Source of the DNA: Anaerolineales bacterium
GTDB taxonomy: Bacteria > Chloroflexota > Anaerolineae > Anaerolineales > DRMV01
DNA: 36,823 nt
Assembly: GCA_026996855.1 (NCBI GenBank)
Contig: JALWJZ010000096.1
Coordinates: forward strand, 1-36,823
Direction: 5' to 3'
Below the pieces are notes generated by a model that worked only from the letters and a program-made list of their open reading frames with translations, was not told where the DNA came from and made no database searches. A program made the translations under genes and the position numbers. Below are positions 20,738 through 29,837 of the stretch, one piece after another. Every line of letters begins with the position of its first letter. The first letter of the stretch is position 1.

Positions 20738-23551
20738 ATGATGCGCTCTTTTGTGGCTCTGGACCTGGAAACCACCGGCCTGGACGCGCGGCAGCATGAA
20801 ATCATCGAGATTGCCGCGGTGCGCTTTGAAGCGGGCCGGATTGTGGCGCGATGGGCGGAACTGATCAAGCCGCGCCAGCCCATTCCTGCCCATATCACCC
20901 GCATCACGGGTATTGACAATGGCATGGTGGCCAATGCGCCCCGCATCCACCAGGTAGTGGATGCGCTGCAAGCCTTCGTGGGCGATTCCCTGCTGGTGGG
21001 GCACAACCTGCACAAATTCGACCTGCCCTTTTTGCACATGCAGGGCCTGTTCCGCCGGCATCCCATCGCGGATACCCTGCGGGCTGCAGAGGTGCTTTTG
21101 CCCCGGGCGCCGGATTTCTCCCTGGGGACCCTGGCCCACTACCTGCACCTGCCCCAAACCCCTGCCCATCGGGCGCTGCAAGACGCGGAGACCACGGGCT
21201 GGCTTTTCCTGGCCCTGTGCGAAAAGGCCGCGGAATTGCCCGAGAATTTGCTGCGTCTGCTGCTGCGCTGGGCGCAGCGGGTGCACTGGCCGGCCGCGGT
21301 GGTGCTCCAGGAGGGCCTGCGCCGCCACCGCGGACCCAAAACCCGCCCGCTGGGGTGGACGGGACGCGATGAGCCCATGACCTCTCCGCCACCGCCAGGG
21401 GAACGCCTTCCCCACCCCCTGGAAAGCGGGGCCTTGTTGGGCCCGGAGGGGCCGCTGGCCCGGGTGTTCCCCGGTTACGAAGTGCGGGAATCCCAGATGC
21501 ACATGGCCGAAGCCGTGGCCGAAGCCCTGTTGCGGGAAGAGCACCTCATGGTGGAGGCGGGCACGGGTACGGGTAAGTCCCTGGCGTACCTGGTTCCCGC
21601 CGCGTTGTGGGCCCTGCGTCACCAGCAGCCCGTGGTGGTTTCCACTTACACCAAAGTGCTCCAGGACCAGTTGCTGCACAAGGACATTCCCCTGGTGCAA
21701 AAGATGCTGGGGGATGTGGGCCTGCGGGCCGTAGTGCTCAAAGGCCGGGGAAATTACCTGTGCCCCCGGCGCCTGGAAGACCGATTACGAGAAGGCCCCC
21801 GGGACGAGAGCGAATTCCAGGTGTTGGGCCGCACCCTGGTGTGGTTGGTGGAAGGGGGCACCGGTGAGCAGGACGACCTGACCCTGCGGGGCCATGAAAT
21901 GTGGGTGTGGCGTCAAATCAACGCGGAAGACGAGGGGTGTACCGCCAAGACCTGTACCCAGCGCATGGGCGGGCAGTGTCCTTTCTACCGGGCCCGCCGC
22001 GCGGCCCACGAGGCCCACCTGGTCATCGTCAATCACGCGCTGCTCATGGCCGATGCCATTGGGGGCTTTCGCGTGCTGCCCGAGTTCTCCCGCCTGGTGC
22101 TGGACGAAGCCCACCACCTGGAGCGGGCCGCCACCGAGGCCCTTACCCAGGAGTTTTCCCCCGGCACCTGGCGCGGGTTTTTGCGGGAGTTGGGCCACCG
22201 GCAGAAGGGGTTGTTGGGACGCATCGCTTTCCTCTTCCAGCAGCACGCTTCCCCCGACTACCAGGTGCGGGTCCGGGGGTGGATTCAACACGCGGTGGAC
22301 GCGGCCTTTCAATTCCAGGAAGAACTCAAAATCCTGGAGGCCCTTTTCCAGGACTATCTCAATCAGACCCACCCCAACCGGGAGCGCTATCGGTACACCT
22401 TGCGCATCCGCATGACGCCTCATTTTTACCATCAGCCCTGGTGGAAGCAGGTGGAGCGGGAGTGGTTGCGGGTGCGCACGTACCTGGAAACCCTGCACGA
22501 CCGCTTGGAGCAATTGGCCCTGCTGGTGCACCGGTTGTACCAGCAACTCGAAGACCCCGAAGCCCAGGAGGCCCTGGAAGACGTCCACGGCCGGCTGCTG
22601 ACCCTGGACCAGCGGGCCCTGGAGGTGCGGGAGCACTTGCAGGCCTTCTTCCTGGAAGGGGAATTGCGCTGGGACGCGGAGGTCCACTGGCTGGAATGGG
22701 ACCCCAAGCGGAAACAGATGGCCTGGGTGCGGGCGCCTCGCCGGGTGGACCACCTGCTCCAGGAAAGCCTGTGGGAAAAGAAGCCCGCCGCGGTGCTCAC
22801 TTCCGCCACGTTGACCGTGGCTGGTTCCTTTGCCTTCATGCAGGAGCGGCTGGGGATGTTCCAGGCCCGCACGTTGCTGTTGCCTTCCCCCTTCGATTAC
22901 GAAAACCAGGCCCTGATGTACGTGGTGCGCAACGTGCCGCGTCCCAACGGGCCGGAGTACACCGAGGTACTTTCGGCCGCGCTGGTGGAACTGGCCCGCG
23001 CGACGCAAGGACGTATGTTGGTGCTGTTCACTTCCTACGCCCAGATGGACGCGGTGGCCCGGCGCATTCGTTCCGCGTTGGAGGCCGCGGGCATCCGGCT
23101 GCTCCTCCAGGAGGAAAAGCGCTCCGTGCAGTCTCTGGTGCGGGCTTTTCGGGCCGGGGGAGCGGCGGTGCTTTTGGGCACCCGCTCCCTGTGGGAGGGC
23201 ATCGACATCCCCGGCCAGGACCTTTCGGTGCTGGTGCTGACCAAACTGCCCTTTGGCGTGCCCGATGACCCTTTGCACGCGGCCCGGGCCGAGATGTACC
23301 CGGACCCTTTCACCCAGTACTCCCTGCCCGACGCGGTGCTGGCCTTTCGCCAGGGCTTCGGTCGGCTCATCCGCACCCGCACGGACCGGGGCCTGGTGGT
23401 GGTGTTCGATTCCCGGCTGATTCACCGCCGGTACGGGCAGGTATTTCTGCGGTCCCTGCCGGCCTGCCGGGTGTACCAGGGGCCGTGGGAGTCCCTGCCG
23501 GACCTGGCGGCCCAATGGCTGGACGCGGCGGCGGTGCCCGCAGAGGTGTGA
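20738..23551 (+). CDS. dinG: DinG-family helicase with N-terminal DEDDh (DnaQ-like) exonuclease domain
   Basis: FVALDLETTGLDARQHEIIEIAAVRFE...; Walker A VEAGTGTGKS; Fe-S-type Cys cluster (NYLCPRR...GCTAKTCTQRMGGQCPFY); DEAH box LVLDEAHHLE; C-term GFGRLIRTRTDRGLVVVFDSR. Confidence 0.93.
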   Translation: MMRSFVALDLETTGLDARQHEIIEIAAVRFEAGRIVARWAELIKPRQPIPAHITRITGIDNGMVANAPRIHQVVDALQAFVGDSLLVGHNLHKFDLPFLHMQGLFRRHPIADTLRAAEVLLPRAPDFSLGTLAHYLHLPQTPAHRALQDAETTGWLFLALCEKAAELPENLLRLLLRWAQRVHWPAAVVLQEGLRRHRGPKTRPLGWTGRDEPMTSPPPPGERLPHPLESGALLGPEGPLARVFPGYEVRESQMHMAEAVAEALLREEHLMVEAGTGTGKSLAYLVPAALWALRHQQPVVVSTYTKVLQDQLLHKDIPLVQKMLGDVGLRAVVLKGRGNYLCPRRLEDRLREGPRDESEFQVLGRTLVWLVEGGTGEQDDLTLRGHEMWVWRQINAEDEGCTAKTCTQRMGGQCPFYRARRAAHEAHLVIVNHALLMADAIGGFRVLPEFSRLVLDEAHHLERAATEALTQEFSPGTWRGFLRELGHRQKGLLGRIAFLFQQHASPDYQVRVRGWIQHAVDAAFQFQEELKILEALFQDYLNQTHPNRERYRYTLRIRMTPHFYHQPWWKQVEREWLRVRTYLETLHDRLEQLALLVHRLYQQLEDPEAQEALEDVHGRLLTLDQRALEVREHLQAFFLEGELRWDAEVHWLEWDPKRKQMAWVRAPRRVDHLLQESLWEKKPAAVLTSATLTVAGSFAFMQERLGMFQARTLLLPSPFDYENQALMYVVRNVPRPNGPEYTEVLSAALVELARATQGRMLVLFTSYAQMDAVARRIRSALEAAGIRLLLQEEKRSVQSLVRAFRAGGAAVLLGTRSLWEGIDIPGQDLSVLVLTKLPFGVPDDPLHAARAEMYPDPFTQYSLPDAVLAFRQGFGRLIRTRTDRGLVVVFDSRLIHRRYGQVFLRSLPACRVYQGPWESLPDLAAQWLDAAAVPAEV

Positions 23552-23590
23552 CCGAAGCCGAAAACGTGGCGTTGCTCAAGGAGGGGGCGC

Positions 23591-25516
23591 ATGGCGAGGA
23601 AAGGCGGAAAGCTCGGACAAATGCAATTTTGTCGCTGTAATGACGATAAATGGTCTTGTTGGGGTAAGTACGGGGCTATTATATCTATACTTTTGTTTTC
23701 TGCGCTTCTCGTCTTCAATGTTTATTTTCAAAGTTTAGCGCCTTCAGAGGAAGATTTTGAAATTTTATTAAAAGAAATATGGCTGGCGCGCTTTGCCCAT
23801 CACGTGTGGAAGTATGGTGGCGCGGGTATTACGATATTTGTGACTTTTTGGGGGAGTTGGTTGCTCCGGGAATGGCAATTGCAAACCGAAGCGCTACAGT
23901 TTCGCCAAGAAATGTACACCAAACTCGCTCAGTCTCCGGATTTACCTCATTTAAAATTGTGGTTATTCCATCCGAATGCTCACGTACGGTGTTATCCCCT
24001 ACCCAACATGGTCACGGAAGAAGAATGGCTGCAGACCCTTTCTTTGATTTGCCTGGAAGCCGACGACCTTTTGGATTCCACGCTGCATGATGTATTGGCG
24101 GAAGCCGTGCGCCTGGCCCGAAGACGCTTTCGTTCCCCTATTTGGGAGGATTTGGCGCGGCTGCTTTCCAAGGGATGGACGTGTCGTTCTGTTGGGGAAT
24201 GGGCGGAACGGATTGCCGCCTGGCCCTTTGCTCCTCACGCGAATCCCAAAGACTATGACAGGGCGGATTTGCCTTCGGTGCGTGGGTTGCAAATTTGGGC
24301 CTTGGCGCAGTTGTTGAAATTCGGGCAGATTGCAGATCGGCGCTTATCTCGCTCCTTTAAGGAAGCCGCTGTTTTACTGCGTGACCACCGGCTTTTGGAT
24401 CTGGCCCGGCAACTGGGTTACGAACCGCATATCGCCTGGCTTCGCGGCGACAGTCCCCGCTTTTTTGTCGAATCCGCAACCAAATCCCTTCCTTTTTTGG
24501 AATTACGAGGTGAAAAGGCGCCTTATAAGGGAAGGTCATCGCGCCCTTCTCCTTCCTTTTTCATCCAGGAAGATGGCACCTTGCGTTTTCCTCGACCGGT
24601 AAGCGATATCTGGGAACCTCCCAAAGCGTGGCCTGGAGATGACGAGGTTAGACGGCACTGGTGGATGATAGGCGCCTCCCCCTGGGATCTCCGTCTGGCC
24701 GCCGTCTACATGCTGGAAACCCTGGCAAGGCCACTTTCGAGCACTTTTCCTCTGGCATGGGAATTTGGTGATGCTCCATCGCCTCGCGAAGCGGGGCAGG
24801 GGTTGTTGTGGGTTTTGGCGGAAAATTGGCTTCGGCATCTGGCTTTTTGGCCTACGTTGTTCGTGGAACTGAGGCCGCATCAACGCCGCAGTTTTTTCCG
24901 GTTGTTGGAACTCGTATACGGGGATCGTGACATTATAAAAAGCCGGTTTGAGGATTTTTCAACGCAGGGGCAGTCGTTTGTTCAAAATTTGCCTTCTCGG
25001 ACGCGAAGGGAGTTTGACTTGGCCCGCACTTTGTTCCTCCGTTACTATTTGAAATTCATGCAACCCGAAGAATCGGGCATAAATGTGCCGCCCTCTTGGG
25101 AAGCCTTTTGGTTGAAATTGCGTCCTTTGGGATTCGAGCACTCTTTCTTTTTCATTCGGGTGCCTTCTGGAAGCGAAGAGGCTTTGCTGCAATGGTTGAA
25201 GCAAAACGCTTTGGCCTTGGACCAATGGGCTCGCTTGGGCGTCTTTCTGCGAGTGTTTGCCCAAAACGAACCCACCAACTCCACATCCTTCCGGGTAATT
25301 TCCCTTCGTTGGTCTCCCCAGGCCCTACGCAATATGTTGGAGCAATGGATTCATATCATTTTTGGGTTCCGAACGCCCTGGGAGGGTCTGTGGGAGCCTG
25401 AACAGCGGGCGGAGGCGGAGGCGGCGTGGCAGAATGCATTGCAGTACGCCGACGGTTCTTTCGGCCGGTTTCTCCAATCGCTGGCAAAAGCCCTTGAGCA
25501 CCAAGGTTTGCTTTGA
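23591..25516 (+). CDS. Hypothetical membrane-anchored protein (two predicted N-terminal TM helices, large soluble region); cluster gene A
   Basis: 641 aa; AAGGAGGGGG RBS 5' of the ATG; hydrophobic YGAIISILLFSALLVFNVYF and GGAGITIFVTFWGSWLL; no recognised family. Confidence 0.8.
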   Translation: MARKGGKLGQMQFCRCNDDKWSCWGKYGAIISILLFSALLVFNVYFQSLAPSEEDFEILLKEIWLARFAHHVWKYGGAGITIFVTFWGSWLLREWQLQTEALQFRQEMYTKLAQSPDLPHLKLWLFHPNAHVRCYPLPNMVTEEEWLQTLSLICLEADDLLDSTLHDVLAEAVRLARRRFRSPIWEDLARLLSKGWTCRSVGEWAERIAAWPFAPHANPKDYDRADLPSVRGLQIWALAQLLKFGQIADRRLSRSFKEAAVLLRDHRLLDLARQLGYEPHIAWLRGDSPRFFVESATKSLPFLELRGEKAPYKGRSSRPSPSFFIQEDGTLRFPRPVSDIWEPPKAWPGDDEVRRHWWMIGASPWDLRLAAVYMLETLARPLSSTFPLAWEFGDAPSPREAGQGLLWVLAENWLRHLAFWPTLFVELRPHQRRSFFRLLELVYGDRDIIKSRFEDFSTQGQSFVQNLPSRTRREFDLARTLFLRYYLKFMQPEESGINVPPSWEAFWLKLRPLGFEHSFFFIRVPSGSEEALLQWLKQNALALDQWARLGVFLRVFAQNEPTNSTSFRVISLRWSPQALRNMLEQWIHIIFGFRTPWEGLWEPEQRAEAEAAWQNALQYADGSFGRFLQSLAKALEHQGLL

Positions 25517-26922
25517 TGGGTGCGCGAATACGTGCTCGGCTGCTGCAAGTGTTCACCCGCCAAACGGCCGAGCAGGAGGAGGAATGGCTGGCCCAGGTCT
25601 TCCTTCCGCCGGCCCGTTGGCCCTACTGGCAGCGGGAGGACGAATCTCTGTTGGTGGTGGGGGAAAGCGGCAGCGGCCGGACCGCGCTGGCCCGCATGTT
25701 CCTGAGCGGGACCCCTTCCCAGGGCGCCCCTTCGCCTTTCAAAGTGCTCTGGGAACCCGCCCCTCCGGCCCGAACCGCATATGCCACGGCGTGGGAGGTG
25801 TTGGGTGCTCAGTTGTTGCGGGAAGGGGTGAAGGCGCTGTTGAGTTATCTGGCCCGGCATGGCCATTGGACGGCCACCCGCCCCCAATGGTTCGATACCG
25901 CGCTGTACCAGTTGGTCCACGGCGTGCTGCCCGAACCCGTGCAGATGCACCTCTGGCCCCTGGTGCGCCAGGGGGAGGGCGACGCTTCGGCCCTCCAGGA
26001 CATCCTCCTGGGGGAGCAGGAGGTGCCCGTCGAACACGTGACCTTTGCCGAGGGCGCGGCTTATTTGGTGACCCTGGTACAGGTTTTGGGCTTTTCCGCG
26101 GTGTGGGTGGTCATGGACATCCCGTCCGAGGAAACCGAGTTCGGCCTTGGCCTGCTGGAGGCCTGGGCCAATACCCTGCGCTTCATGGACGTGCCCGGCC
26201 TGGTGTTCAAGTGCCTGGTGCCGCGGCACATTTTCGAGCGGCTTTCGCACACCGTGGGGGTATTGCGTCGCCGTCTCCCGCCCGAGGCCCTGCGCTGGAC
26301 CGGGGAAGACATGCAAGCCCTGGTGGAAAAACGCCTGGCCTGGGCCACCGAGGGCCGTTGGACCCGCCTCCAGGACGTGGTGGCCGACGACGCCTTTTTG
26401 GAATGGCTGCGGGATTACGGTCGCGGCCATCCCCGAGCCTGGTTGGGGTTGATGGCGCCCTTCATCCAGGCCCGGGTGGAGCGGGAGCAGCCTTTGGGAC
26501 CGGAAGATTGGCTACGCTTGGCCCGGGCTTTTCCGCCTCCTCTCTACGTGGATGAAGCCCAACGCCGGGTGTACGCGGGCGCCCGGGAAATTTCCCTGGC
26601 GGGGGAGGAAACGTGGAAGTTGTTGCGCTATTTGTACCGCCGAGGCGGACAGATTTGCTCGCGCGAGGAAATCTATTTCCAAGGATTGCTGGGCATGGCC
26701 CGGGTACCCTCGCCCGACGACCCGGACTATGAAGCCCCGGCGTTGTGGCGCGCCCGGCTGGACACCCTGCTCTATCGCTTGCGCAAGGACATCGAGCCGG
26801 ACCCTCGGAAGCCGGTATACCTGGAAACGGTGCGGGGGCAGGGTATTCGCCTGCGCCACACGGCCACGGCGTTGGGGTTGCGCCGGCAGCCCCTGGACCT
26901 TGGCTTTGTGAGACGGGGGTAG
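25516..26922 (+). CDS. P-loop NTPase-like protein fused to C-terminal OmpR/PhoB-type winged helix; cluster gene B
   Basis: Walker-A-like VVGESGSGRTALA (K->R); C-term LYVDEAQRRVYAGAREISLAGEETWKLLRYLYRRGGQICSREEI...RLDTLLYRLRKDIEPDPRKPVYLETVRGQGIRL. ATG overlaps gene A stop (TGATG). Confidence 0.85.
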   Translation: MGARIRARLLQVFTRQTAEQEEEWLAQVFLPPARWPYWQREDESLLVVGESGSGRTALARMFLSGTPSQGAPSPFKVLWEPAPPARTAYATAWEVLGAQLLREGVKALLSYLARHGHWTATRPQWFDTALYQLVHGVLPEPVQMHLWPLVRQGEGDASALQDILLGEQEVPVEHVTFAEGAAYLVTLVQVLGFSAVWVVMDIPSEETEFGLGLLEAWANTLRFMDVPGLVFKCLVPRHIFERLSHTVGVLRRRLPPEALRWTGEDMQALVEKRLAWATEGRWTRLQDVVADDAFLEWLRDYGRGHPRAWLGLMAPFIQARVEREQPLGPEDWLRLARAFPPPLYVDEAQRRVYAGAREISLAGEETWKLLRYLYRRGGQICSREEIYFQGLLGMARVPSPDDPDYEAPALWRARLDTLLYRLRKDIEPDPRKPVYLETVRGQGIRLRHTATALGLRRQPLDLGFVRRG

Positions 26923-26934
26923 CCGCCTCAAAAG

Positions 26935-27114
26935 ATGGGCAATCATCTTGCTTTGGATACCGGGCCGCTGGCAAAGAGACAAATTGAGGGGCGACTTTTT
27001 TGCGGGCTACGATGCACTTGTCCTATTTTATCGGAGAATGGATGCAATTTATGCTTCATTTCTGAAGAGGTCGAACTTGAGGGGTTGTCTTGGCTGCCTT
27101 TGAGAGCCGGGTAA
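26935..27114 (+). CDS. Candidate 59-aa Cys-rich small protein (or readthrough tail of gene B)
   Basis: ATG-to-TAA ORF MGNHLALDTGPLAKRQIEGRLFCGLRCTCPILSENGCNLCFISEEVELEGLSWLPLRAG; just below the 60-aa ORF-track cutoff; in-frame with gene B after TAG. No strong RBS. Confidence 0.4.
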   Translation: MGNHLALDTGPLAKRQIEGRLFCGLRCTCPILSENGCNLCFISEEVELEGLSWLPLRAG

Positions 27115-27230
27115 ATGTAAGGGAGTTGTGAGACATTTGCAAGATGAATGTCAGTCAATTGAGGTTTTTAAGGTTAGAAAAAGATTATGGTAGAAAGCGC
27201 TCGGATGCAGGATCGTGTGAGGATTTTATC

Positions 27231-28349
27231 ATGCAATGGTATCGCCGTTATGGGTGGGTGTACAATCCCTTTGCCCATCTGGATGCGGCCAAAGACCCGC
27301 ATCTGCTGGAATATCTATACCTGCCTCCCGCCCTGTATGGCGTGAAGGACGAAACCTCCCTCCTGGTCTTTGCCCCGGCCGGGGGTGGCAAGACGGCTTT
27401 GCGTATCGGCCTGGAACGAGAGGCCCTGATGGAACAGGGGGTGACCATCGTGTTGCCCGTGGTGCCCGAAAGGCCCTGGGAAACCCTGGACCACTTTTAT
27501 GAGGATGCGCTGCGGGTGCTGGCCCGCCGCTTGTGGTTGCAGGCCCTGTGGGGTGGCGAGGCGACGTGGCGCGCGTTGACGGCCACGGACCTGGCCTTTT
27601 TAGGGGGACTCTGGCATGCCTACCTGCCCTTCCGCCCCTTGCTGGAAGCCTGGGTGCGGAACCGGCAATGGGAGACTTTGGAACGCCATTTGCAGTTGCT
27701 CATACCCTCTTGGATGCCGGTTCCGGAGCAACTGGAAGGGTTTCTATCCTGGTATCGAAAGGCCCTGGAAGGGGCTTCGGGGCGGATTCCGGCCATACGG
27801 CAGGCTTTGTGGGATGGATTGGCGTTGCTGCGGGCACGTATGGGCGCGCAGCGGTTTTTTGTGTACGTGGATGGCCTGGATGCCTTCCCGGAAACCCGTA
27901 CCCCCCAGGCCGCGTTGGCCCAGTTACGGCCGGTGTTGGAGCATCTGGGCGAGTGGGAAGCCCGGGGCGTGTATCTGAAGGCCTTTCTCCCCGGTCCTGT
28001 TCCGGAGGGCGCGCATCTTCCTCTGGATTTCGTCGAGTTGGCCTGGGGCGAGGAAGACCTGATACGCATCCTGCAATTGCGCGTGCGTGCCGCCAGTCGG
28101 GGGGTGATGACCTCGCTGGATGCCGTTGCGGTTCCGGGCTTTCGCGAGGTGGAACGGTATCTGGTGCAACGCCTGCCCCCGAAGCGCGCCTGGCCCCGGG
28201 AACTCATCTACCTGACCCGTTGCTTGCTGGAGCAGGCCCAGGGACGCCGGCTCCGTCCCGAGTATCTGAACCAGGTTATGAGGGAGATAATGTTTGCATG
28301 GATACCTGCTTATGGTCCTGAAGGTTTTGGCGTGCAGGCGACCCTTTGA
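27231..28349 (+). CDS. P-loop ATPase; cluster gene C
   Basis: MQWYRRYGWVYNPFAHLDAAKDPHLLEYLYLPPALYG...LLVFAPAGGGKTALR (Walker A); RFFVYVDGLDAF (Walker B). ORF track starts upstream at 27144. Confidence 0.82.
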   Translation: MQWYRRYGWVYNPFAHLDAAKDPHLLEYLYLPPALYGVKDETSLLVFAPAGGGKTALRIGLEREALMEQGVTIVLPVVPERPWETLDHFYEDALRVLARRLWLQALWGGEATWRALTATDLAFLGGLWHAYLPFRPLLEAWVRNRQWETLERHLQLLIPSWMPVPEQLEGFLSWYRKALEGASGRIPAIRQALWDGLALLRARMGAQRFFVYVDGLDAFPETRTPQAALAQLRPVLEHLGEWEARGVYLKAFLPGPVPEGAHLPLDFVELAWGEEDLIRILQLRVRAASRGVMTSLDAVAVPGFREVERYLVQRLPPKRAWPRELIYLTRCLLEQAQGRRLRPEYLNQVMREIMFAWIPAYGPEGFGVQATL

Positions 28350-28375
28350 AATGCAGATTCAAATCGACAGGCCGC

Positions 28376-29644
28376 ATGAGTGGGATCCAGAAAATGGTGG
28401 AGAAAGCGCCTCTGTCGTACCAAAATGGTGATTTGGAAATGAAGCAAGTAGTAGAATTTACACCATATCACCCACAGGTGTTCCGCTGGCATCGGGGAGC
28501 GGTGAAAGCATGCGATACGATACTGGTTTGGTTGCAAAATTTTAGTCGGCATTATGTCAGGATTCTGCGTACGCCTGTGGGCATGGGAAAGAGTTGGCTG
28601 CAATTGCATCTCTGGCACTTGTTTGTTGGGGAGATAGGCGTTCCGAACACCATTGACGAAGCGGATAACTTTCAATCGTACCTTGAAAAGGTCCGTTCCC
28701 GTTACGGTGCCTTTTGGTCAATCGTCGTTGCTCCCGTGCCCATAGAGGGAGATTTCGAGGAAAAGAAAAAATATGCTTTTCGGAAAAGGCCAAAAGGCGT
28801 GCTTTGGGTGAGTAAAGAACATCCGGAAAAAGACCCCAATTGGTTGGACGGTTTGACCCGTTTTCTGGCGAAGGAATTCGGCTTGTGGGTTTCTGGGGGC
28901 ACCGAAAACGAAGCCCTTTTCATTCAGAATTTGACCAAAGTGTTGCGGGAGCGGGAGAGGCCCCTGGTTTTGATGGTGGACGGTCTGGACGAGTTGTCCG
29001 ATGATACCCTCGCGCAATTTGAAAGACTGGTTTTGGTGCCTTTCTTGGCTACAAGAGTGCCCCTGCTGCTCAGCCTGCGGGAAGGCCGGGACCCCATCTG
29101 GCGACGGGACGAATTGCGCAGGGCCGGAGAAATCCCTTTGGGCAAACCCGGGGAAGAAGAAGTTCCTAAATTTATCGAGGGTCTCTCTGAGGAAGACAGA
29201 AAACGAATTATCACATATACCGCTCGCGTTCCTTTCCTTCTGGATGCAGCGGCTCAATGCAAGACAAAGTATTTCGGGCAGAAATTTTGGTCTCAAATTT
29301 GGCAGGATGATGAGGTGCTACAAGCATGGCGTAGGTGTTTGAAATGGTCCTGGTTGCGCAGGGCCTTTGGTCCTTTGTTGAAAGTAACCAACGGTGAAGA
29401 GGTTCTCGAATGGAAGACCTATTATAGAGAGCGTGAGCAGGTGCCTCTGTCCGCTTGGTTGAAGATTTTGGAAATGGTGGTCGAAAAAGTCGAGGCCCGT
29501 GCATTCGAGCCAGCGGAGATAACTTCCCCTGAGATTCGGGACCCCTGGAGCGTGGTGCACCTGCTCCAGAAGCGAGGACTGCTGCGGTGGACCCGCAGCC
29601 AGGCTTGGGTTTTGGATGAGGGTATGGTTGCCGTTCTTGGGTGA
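28376..29644 (+). CDS. NACHT/STAND-like P-loop NTPase; cluster gene D
   Basis: Walker A RTPVGMGKSWLQ; Walker B RPLVLMVDGLDELSDD; RVPLLLSLREGRD. ORF opens at 28346 (TTG), overlapping gene C stop; ATG at 28376. Confidence 0.8.
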   Translation: MSGIQKMVEKAPLSYQNGDLEMKQVVEFTPYHPQVFRWHRGAVKACDTILVWLQNFSRHYVRILRTPVGMGKSWLQLHLWHLFVGEIGVPNTIDEADNFQSYLEKVRSRYGAFWSIVVAPVPIEGDFEEKKKYAFRKRPKGVLWVSKEHPEKDPNWLDGLTRFLAKEFGLWVSGGTENEALFIQNLTKVLRERERPLVLMVDGLDELSDDTLAQFERLVLVPFLATRVPLLLSLREGRDPIWRRDELRRAGEIPLGKPGEEEVPKFIEGLSEEDRKRIITYTARVPFLLDAAAQCKTKYFGQKFWSQIWQDDEVLQAWRRCLKWSWLRRAFGPLLKVTNGEEVLEWKTYYREREQVPLSAWLKILEMVVEKVEARAFEPAEITSPEIRDPWSVVHLLQKRGLLRWTRSQAWVLDEGMVAVLG

Positions 29645-29837
29645 ACAAGGTCTCAGTTTGGGCAGCTTTTGCAGGCGGGCCTTTTTGGAATGCTTTGGTC
29701 GGACCGGCTCCGGGGCCAACATCGGCCTACGGTCGTCCGCCTTTGAAGTCTTCGGCGACTTTTGAGTGTCCCCTTATGAATCCCAGGATATATCTATGGT
29801 ATGATTGAAGCGAGACGTTTTTGAGGGAGGGGATTGG

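Noticed and set aside
21785-23515. 576-aa minus-strand ORF over dinG
   Set aside because: Antisense mirror ORF of a GC-rich helicase gene.
26943-27158. 71-aa minus-strand ORF MTDIHLANVSQLPYIYPALK...
   Set aside because: No RBS or family; overlaps the more protein-like plus-strand Cys-rich ORF. Cannot be fully excluded.
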